Source: Dipteronia dyeriana
Taxonomy: Eukaryota; Streptophyta; Magnoliopsida; Sapindales; Sapindaceae
NCBI GenBank assembly: GCA_032871835.1
Contig: CM065297.1
Location: 31,939,598 to 32,003,597, forward strand
Reading direction: 5' to 3'
DNA length: 64,000 nucleotides
Shown: positions 58,641 to 64,000 of the stretch, piece after piece
Position numbering within the stretch: position 1 is the first letter of the stretch
Layout: each line of letters starts with the position of its first letter
Position numbers and translations under genes: made by a program
The notes under the pieces: generated by a model
What the model saw: the letters and a program-made list of their open reading frames with translations, nothing else
The model's database searches: none
What the model was told of the DNA's origin: nothing

Positions 58641-58925
58641 TCTTATTATTCTTCTGAAGCACATGTTTGCAAGTGTTGCTTTGTCAATAGTAAAGAAGAT
58701 GTGAATTTTCTTTGGGTTCTAAAAATTAATGGCACATTTTAAGGGGGCTTTGTAGAAATATCACCACAATAATAAATCATGTTTAAAAGGCACCATTAAA
58801 GTGTGAAGACGAAAATACTCATGCCATCACTGTCGTTGTGAAGAAAGAGAGAACAAATAAAGAGACAAAAAGTGAAATCGAGCTTTTACTTGCATTCGAG
58901 GTTTTGTATATGTTGAAAGTTGTTA
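58641..58925 (+). pseudogene. Sequence after the DUF247-like hairpin
   Basis: The plus frame of the right arm stays open to a stop at 58742 (RSYYSSEAHVCKC, then FLWVLKINGTF), so a little more of the gene piece, or unrelated sequence, may be included. No further DUF247 motif is recognised. From 58743 to 58925 nothing is seen. Confidence 0.4.
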
Positions 58926-59420
58926 AGGAAGATGAAATCGAGTTTTTATTTGAAATCGAATTTTTATTTGTATTCTCGAGTTTTTATTTTTCAAGATTTT
59001 GACATGTAATCGAGCTTTTATACAGAAGCTTCGAGCTTTTGTATAAAATCTCGAAGCTTTTATAAAAGCTCGGATCGAGATTTTATAAGCTCAATGCTTT
59101 TGTTTGTATAAAAGCTCGAAACTTTTATACAAAAGCTTCGAGCTTTTATACAAAAGCTCGATCCCAGCTTTTATAAAAGCTTCGAGCTTTTAAATAAAAG
59201 CTCGATCCGAGCTTTTGTATAAATGCTTCGAGCTTTTATATAAAAGCTTGAAGGTCTATCCGAGTATACAAAAGCTCGGATCGAGCTTTTATATAAAAGC
59301 TTGGAGCTTTGAAGCTTTTATATAAAAGCTTGGAGCTTTGAAGCTTTTATACAAAAGCTAGGAGCTTTGAAGCTTTTATACAAAAGCTCAGAGCTCTAAG
59401 ATAAAGGTTCCGAGCTTTTG
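58926..59420. repeat. Palindrome-rich AAAGCT/GAGCTTTT satellite
   Basis: Dozens of GAGCTTTTATA and TATAAAAGCTCGA motifs alternate in both orientations, forming near-perfect palindromes (AGCTTTTATATAAAAGCT). At 59280-59395 it becomes a tandem array of a 29-bp unit beginning GAGCTTTGAAGCTTTTATA, about four copies. Upstream copies are diverged (GAAATCGAGTTTTTATTTG). Confidence 0.88.
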
Positions 59421-60085
59421 TAATTACATTTCAGATTTTTTTGTAATTACATTTTCAGTCTTATAAGTACTGACTAGAAAAAAAAAACTATGGGGGCGCT
59501 GAACCCTGCCCCCCCTCCACCCCGCGAGTTGACTGGGCAGCTCGACCACCGCGAGCTCAGCGGGGAGCTCGACTCCAGAATGCGTCTGCGTAGCCCCACT
59601 AAACTAATTATCCAATGAAGATGCATTGATAATGTTATGATGTTTGACCTCCATTGGAGGTCTGTTAAACAAACCTCTATGAAGAAGATGAAAGAATAAA
59701 ATCTTCGAAAATTTCAAAGTAAGAGCTGATTGAAGTACAAAGACAACTTTTAAGGGCATTTTGAACAGTTCAACATAATATGTGTCTTTTAAACATAAAT
59801 TGTTAAATTGGTGGCATCATTACAACATCAGAAAAAAAAAAGGTGACAATCATCACCATTTCTACATTTTCTTTTTCAAAAGCATCTTTTATATATAGAG
59901 ATTTTCTTCTTATAATATGATTTCTTCTTATAATATGATTTCTTCTTTGGACACTAATTGTCTAAACGCACTTCATTACAAAATTATGTTTTTTTTTTTA
60001 TCTGTTGACAGCCCATTTAAAAACATAATTTAAATTTATTCAATTCAATTAAAATAAATAACATATTAATCTTTTCTTATTCTAA
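59421..60085. other. Intergenic DNA with a short GC-rich block
   Basis: A GC-rich block at 59492-59600 (CTGCCCCCCC, then repeated GAGCTCGACT-like phrases) stands out from AT-rich surroundings. It may be the end of a degraded transposon, but no inverted repeat or duplication is clear. No gene is seen. Confidence 0.5.
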
Positions 60086-60560
60086 GGGACTTCGGGATAA
60101 GGTTGATCCTTAAATTGCAGAAGCTGCTACGATCCTCTAAGGTCTCCGGGTTGCTTTGGATGTTGGTTTATTTGTTGAGTCCGATTCTTTAGTATAAGCA
60201 ATGTTATTTTATCTAAATTTGGTGGGATATGGCAATACTTCAATCTATTCATTTAAATTAGATTAGATTTTCATGAATTAAATACATGAACTAAATTATT
60301 GCCACATCATTTATAAACCAAATTTGGACAAAATAATATTACTCCTTTCTTATTTGTTAATTTGATTTCTTAGAAGCTCTTTATTGTATGATAAATTTTT
60401 TTGGAACAAAGAACAACACCTAATTTTAGATGATATTTATAATCTTTTAGTTAATCCATTAGGTTTTGTTTTCTTGCCATATTGGCATTTTCTTTAGATG
60501 ACAATTTTATGGATAGATGATTGCCCTTATGTTGTGGAGCGGCTGATTCTTTAGTTTGTT
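60086..60560 (+). pseudogene. RNase H-like (RVT_3 type) gene remnant, split by a MITE
   Basis: The frame at about 60110-60193 reads IAEAATIL, GLRVALDVGL and FVESDSLV, matching the plant RNase H-like domain (AE...IL.GL..A...GL...VESDSL). After a MITE (60196-60344) the tail appears: LDDIYNLLVNPLGFVF near 60410-60475, then DDNF and WIDDCPYVVERLIL at 60497-60558, with a gap and frameshift where the N.VAH..A segment should be. Such domains occur in LINE elements and in small plant genes; which source is unknown. Confidence 0.6.
60196..60344. mobile_element. Small foldback MITE in the RNase H remnant
   Basis: Inverted ends GCAATGTTATTTTATCTAAA and its partner CCAAATTTGGACAAAATAAT, with further inner symmetry (TGGCAATA, TTGCCA). 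About 150 bp, no coding capacity. The target duplication is unclear (TA-rich flanks). Confidence 0.65.
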
Positions 60561-62034
60561 TGTAGCGTTTTTTTTTATATATAAATATTTATAGTCTTTT
60601 TTTTTTGATACGTACTAATGAAAAGAAATCTTAGGACATTTAAATCTAAACTTTTTGATTTCATCCAAATCTATAAAACAAAAATATTTACTTTACGCAT
60701 TTTCTTCTCTCTTCTACAACAAACAGAAAAAAAAAACACAACTTTCATGAACCGATGAATAAATTAATCAAGCAAATGAAGACAGTGAACAATCCAATTT
60801 TTTTACACTAAAAAAATTTGACAGAACTCTAATGAATCAATCAAGTTCGAAGACAAAACATGGTCGATCAATGATAAAAATGAAAAACACCCATATATAA
60901 AAGAAAACTTCACTACATTAATTTCCGGCTATGAAGGAAAATGATAATTGTTCACCGGTTCCATGTTAAAGGCAAATATATCTAGTAAACCTTTTTTTTT
61001 CTTCTGAAATGCATGTATAGTTTTATAAATTCAAACGAGATTAATAGATATAATCTGGTTGCAGATTCACATCTTAATTGTTAAGTCCATCATACTTTCT
61101 AACAAAAAAAAAGAAGTCATCATATCGCATTACATTAAATATCATAGTTTTTGAAAACTATATCATGAGTAAACAGTCCCCAAATTGTTTACCATTTTTA
61201 TTTTACATAAATTGTGGGTTTTTTTTTAAGACAAATACAAAACAAAAAATGATCAATCATGTTGTCTCTGGACATGATTGGTTCACCAGAGTTTTGCCAA
61301 TATATTTTCCATGTTTGTTGTGGAAAAAAATTGACGAGAAGAGAAGTAATTTTGTTGTGAGAGAGAGATTTAAATGTTTGAGAATTTCTATTGTTAGAAT
61401 GAATTGAAAGGTAGAGAGAAGAAAAAACGAAGAGACAAGATTTTTGTTTTTTATAGAAAGAGAAGATTTTAATTTGTTGATAATGTAAATACTCTTTTTC
61501 TTTAATGTATATCTCTTTTTTTATAAATATATATATTTTAAAGAACCAAATCTAACAATTGAATGAAACCGATGCTAAGATTTGGATGTTCTCTTCCCTT
61601 CGTTGCGTATCGATGAGAAAAAGATTATATATATATAGTGAGTTTATTATAAGGGATCCTTTATTTTAAATTTGATAAGAACTACCATAAAATCGTATTG
61701 ATTTGACTGAATTTTCATCTGAATTTTTGTATGGATGTTAAGATCATCGAAATCTACATACAAATAAAATTTGAAAAACTTTCAAGTACTAGAACTATTT
61801 ATCTTGATTTTTTTAAATATAAAGGCATCAGAAAATAGATAAAATATACGAAAATTCAAGAAAAATAATTTTAGTGATTAAAAAATTCTCAAATTTTATT
61901 TATAGGTAGATTCATGAATATATCATATATAAAAAAAATTCAAATCAAAATTCATTCAAATCAATTTAATTTCATAGTGGTCTTTACTGGAATTAAAATA
62001 AACAATCCCTGATGAGATACCTACTCTCTCTCTA
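60561..62034. other. AT-rich intergenic DNA
   Basis: No domain, repeat array or RNA gene is recognised. The plus ORF at 61078-61407 (109 residues, ending FVVRERFKCLRISIVRMN) is Phe/Lys/Asn-rich like a chance frame in AT-rich DNA. At 61840-61990 are phrases such as TTCAAATCAATTTAATTTCA repeated near 61680-61800 in inverse order, perhaps a decayed foldback. Confidence 0.5.

Positions 62035-62066
<32 letters not shown>
62035..62066. repeat. (TA)n microsatellite
   Basis: About 15 TA units preceded by CTCTCTATC; a second shorter run is at 62190-62207. Confidence 0.9.
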
Positions 62067-62069
<3 letters not shown>

Positions 62070-62070
62070 T

Positions 62071-62174
62071 CTTTAGTGCAGAATTTTCTGTACATAATCT
62101 TCGATTGCTCCCGTTGGTAATCTAATAAGTACTGATAGCAATCGATGATTTCGTACGGAAATTTTTCACACTAG
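62071..62174. repeat. Short hairpin element between TA runs
   Basis: Arms 62071-62108 and 62136-62174 pair: TTTCTGTACATAATCTTCGA and ATTGCT on the left against AGCAAT, CGATGATTTCGTACGGAAA on the right. The loop is about 27 bases. Flanking CTCTCTAT and ATAGAGAG extend the symmetry, so this may be a small MITE of about 170 bp (62020-62195). Confidence 0.6.
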
Positions 62175-62352
62175 AAAGTTACGCTCTCTATATATATATA
62201 TATATATAATATTATTCCTCATAAAAGAAATTGTATTGATGGGGTAGGAAGAAATGAAGATAGAAGAAATGAAGATAGAAAAGGATTAAGTGATGAAAAA
62301 ATTGATTATATCAAAATATTCATATTATTTGCGATTGATCTACTCGTGTTTA

Positions 62353-62520
62353 TAGTGTTGTCAATATGGGTCGAGCCTGGAGTGCCAGACCCAACTGGCT
62401 GACCAATGAAGGCAGGCTGTGCTAGGCCTGACCTACATGTGGGTGTGCTAGGCCCCTGGTCGGGGCATGCCATGATGATCCAGTATGGCATGCCAGGCCG
62501 GTGTGCCATGCCAAATGGTC
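62353..62520 (+). mobile_element. Possible 5' end of a hAT-like transposon with subterminal repeats
   Basis: TAGTGTTGTCAATATGGGTC (62353) resembles plant hAT ends. A GC-rich stretch follows, with many GGCATGCCA, TGCTAGGCC and GTGCCATGCC motifs in both orientations, like hAT subterminal binding repeats. The other end would lie outside the window, so no duplication can be tested. Confidence 0.35.
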
Positions 62521-62693
62521 AGCACATCGGAATTTTTTTTTCTTAGCCAACCAACAACCAATTTTTTAAAAATTTGACCATTGGCTGATGTCATGACCTT
62601 AGCCAATGATTGAATTTTTAAAAATATCCAAAATTTACATTTTACTCCTTCATCTCTTCTATTTTATATATTTTACCCCATTTCAAAAATTTC

Positions 62694-62701
62694 TATAAAT
62701 A
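62694..62701 (+). promoter_or_regulatory. TATA-box-like promoter upstream of a CT-rich leader
   Basis: TATAAATA lies about 30 bases before a CT-rich tract (62724-62845, repeats of TCTCGATCTCTCAT and TCTCTCTC), the usual look of a plant RNA polymerase II promoter and 5' leader. No coding exon is seen before the window ends. Confidence 0.4.
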
Positions 62702-63059
62702 CTGCCACCCATTCCAATTTTTGTACACTTTCTCTCGATCTCTCATTCTCTCGATCTCTCATTCTCTCAATCTCTCTATTTTCCAATTCTCTATACCATT
62801 TCATATTTTCAAAAATTTATTCTTACTCCCTCTCTCTCTCTCTACACTAATATTCTACTATTATAATATTATATTACTAACTTACTATCATCTAACTATT
62901 ATTTTTTAATCTCTCCACCAAGGTACCAAGACACCAAAGTTCAAAAGTACATTTTTCCTTAAAATGTTATAATTTAATTTTATGTTTTAATTTTTAAAAT
63001 TTTAAATTTATACTTAATAAATTTATACTTAGTTATTAATTTTTATATTTATTCATAGG

Positions 63060-63112
<53 letters not shown>
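63060..63112. repeat. (TA)n microsatellite, about 26 units
   Basis: An uninterrupted TA run. Confidence 0.95.
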
Positions 63113-63117
<5 letters not shown>

Positions 63118-63229
63118 TATGGCTTTATGCTTAGTATATTTATGATAAACATTTTTATGCTTTGTTATAAATTTTAATATTTATTATTGAATCTTAGATT
63201 TTAGCAAATTTATCATTTTATGAATTTAT

Positions 63230-64000
63230 GTCTAGTATTTAATTTTAATATTTATATAATTTAATTTATGGTTAGTAATTTTGTTTTGTTTTGTTAGTAA
63301 CTTTATCATTTTATGTTTAGTAATAAATTTTAATAATTTTGGTTAGTAAATTTATCATTTTATGTTTAATAATTTTTGTTAGTAAATTTATCATTTTCTG
63401 TTTATTGATTAATTTTAATTTTTTAGTTAATTTATCATTTTCTGTTTAGTAATTAATTTTAATAATTTTTGTTAGTTAATTTATCATTTTCTATTTAGTT
63501 ATTAATTTTAATAATTTTGGTTAGTAAATTTATCATTTTGTATTTAGTTATTAATTTTAATAATTTCGGTTAGTAAATTTATAATTTTATGTTTAGTAAT
63601 TAATTTTAATAATTTGGGTTAGTAATTTAACATTTTATGTTTAGTAATTATTTTTAGTAATTTTGGTTAGTAAATTTACCACTTATGTTTAGTTATTAAT
63701 TTTAATAGTTTTGGTTAGTATATTTATCATTTTATGTTTAGTAATTAATTTTTATAATTTTGGTTACTAATTTATCATTTTATGTTTAGTAATTATTTTT
63801 AATAATTTTGGTTAGTAAATTTACCATTTAATGTTTAGTTATTAATTTTAATATTTTGGTTAGTAAATTTACCATTTTATGTTTTGTTATTAATTTTAAT
63901 AATTTTGGTTAGTAAATTTATCATTTTACGTTTAGTTATTAATTTTAATACTTTTTACTAGTAATTTTTTTTATTTTATGTTTAGACTTTAGTTATTTAT
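63230..64000. repeat. 49-bp AT-rich minisatellite, at least 15 copies, open at the window end
   Basis: The unit contains GGTTAGTAAATTTATCATTT and TATGTTTAGTTATTAATTTT, then AATAATTTT. Copies are 46-50 bp with point changes; one (about 63338-63373) is short. Weaker related sequence begins near 62995. The array runs off the right edge, so its full size is unknown. No gene is possible in it. Confidence 0.9.

Noticed and set aside
59492..59600. GC-rich block as a transposon terminus or CpG promoter
   Set aside because: No inverted partner, no duplication and no downstream gene could be found; kept only as a described block.
61078..61407. 109-residue plus ORF as a host gene
   Set aside because: Composition (Phe, Lys, Asn, Ile) and poly-A/poly-T codons fit a chance frame in AT-rich DNA; no motif, no promoter or splice context.
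63230..64000. CRISPR-like array of regular repeats
   Set aside because: Units are contiguous with no unique spacers, the genome is a plant, and copies vary as in a minisatellite.

Overview
This window is plant nuclear DNA. It is AT-rich and is built almost entirely of LTR retrotransposons of plant type: Ty1/copia elements primed by initiator methionine tRNA, and Ty3/gypsy elements of the Tat lineage. Small DNA transposons and foldback elements sit among them. A DUF247-like fragment, a family known from flowering plants, fits an angiosperm. The species cannot be named from the sequence. No intact host gene, rRNA or tRNA gene was found.

Left block (1-24839) is one nested stack. The outermost element is a minus-strand Tat-lineage gypsy, called Tat-2 here. 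Its 5' LTR is split into 24015-24839 and 9851-10054, and only the start of its gag is present (9473-9772). A second Tat element, Tat-1 (10055-24014, plus strand, target duplication CTCTC), inserted into that LTR. Tat-1 has decayed gag-pol with a second (archaeal-type) RNase H, a tandem repeat after pol and a long antisense ORF. A solo copia LTR (12264-14680, duplication AGTAG) sits in its gag. A minus-strand copia, copia B (window start to 9472), interrupts the Tat-2 gag. Copia B has lost gag and protease, and a gypsy fragment (6054 to about 7958) lies in its 5' LTR.

Middle block (25554-57883) is a second stack. Copia A (plus strand, perfect duplication GGTTG) holds four kinds of insertion: a hAT-type MITE in its leader; an inverted solo LTR of its own family in gag (30445-49581); inside that LTR, two minus-strand gag-only copia elements, C (30550-40427) and D (42281-49173); and a Mutator-like element within a Mutator-like element in its 3' LTR (54532-57183). 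Element C carries an uninterrupted 353-residue second ORF resembling plant transposon-associated proteins.

The remaining host DNA is 24840-25553 and 57884-64000. It holds a foldback MITE, a GC-richer possible exon split by copia A, a hairpin made from two inverted copies of a DUF247-like fragment (58344-58640), a palindrome-rich AAAGCT satellite, an RNase H-like remnant split by a MITE, a possible hAT 5' end, and a 49-bp minisatellite running off the window. All coding parts of copia A, copia B and Tat-1 carry stops or frameshifts. Movement of C or D would need enzymes supplied by other elements.
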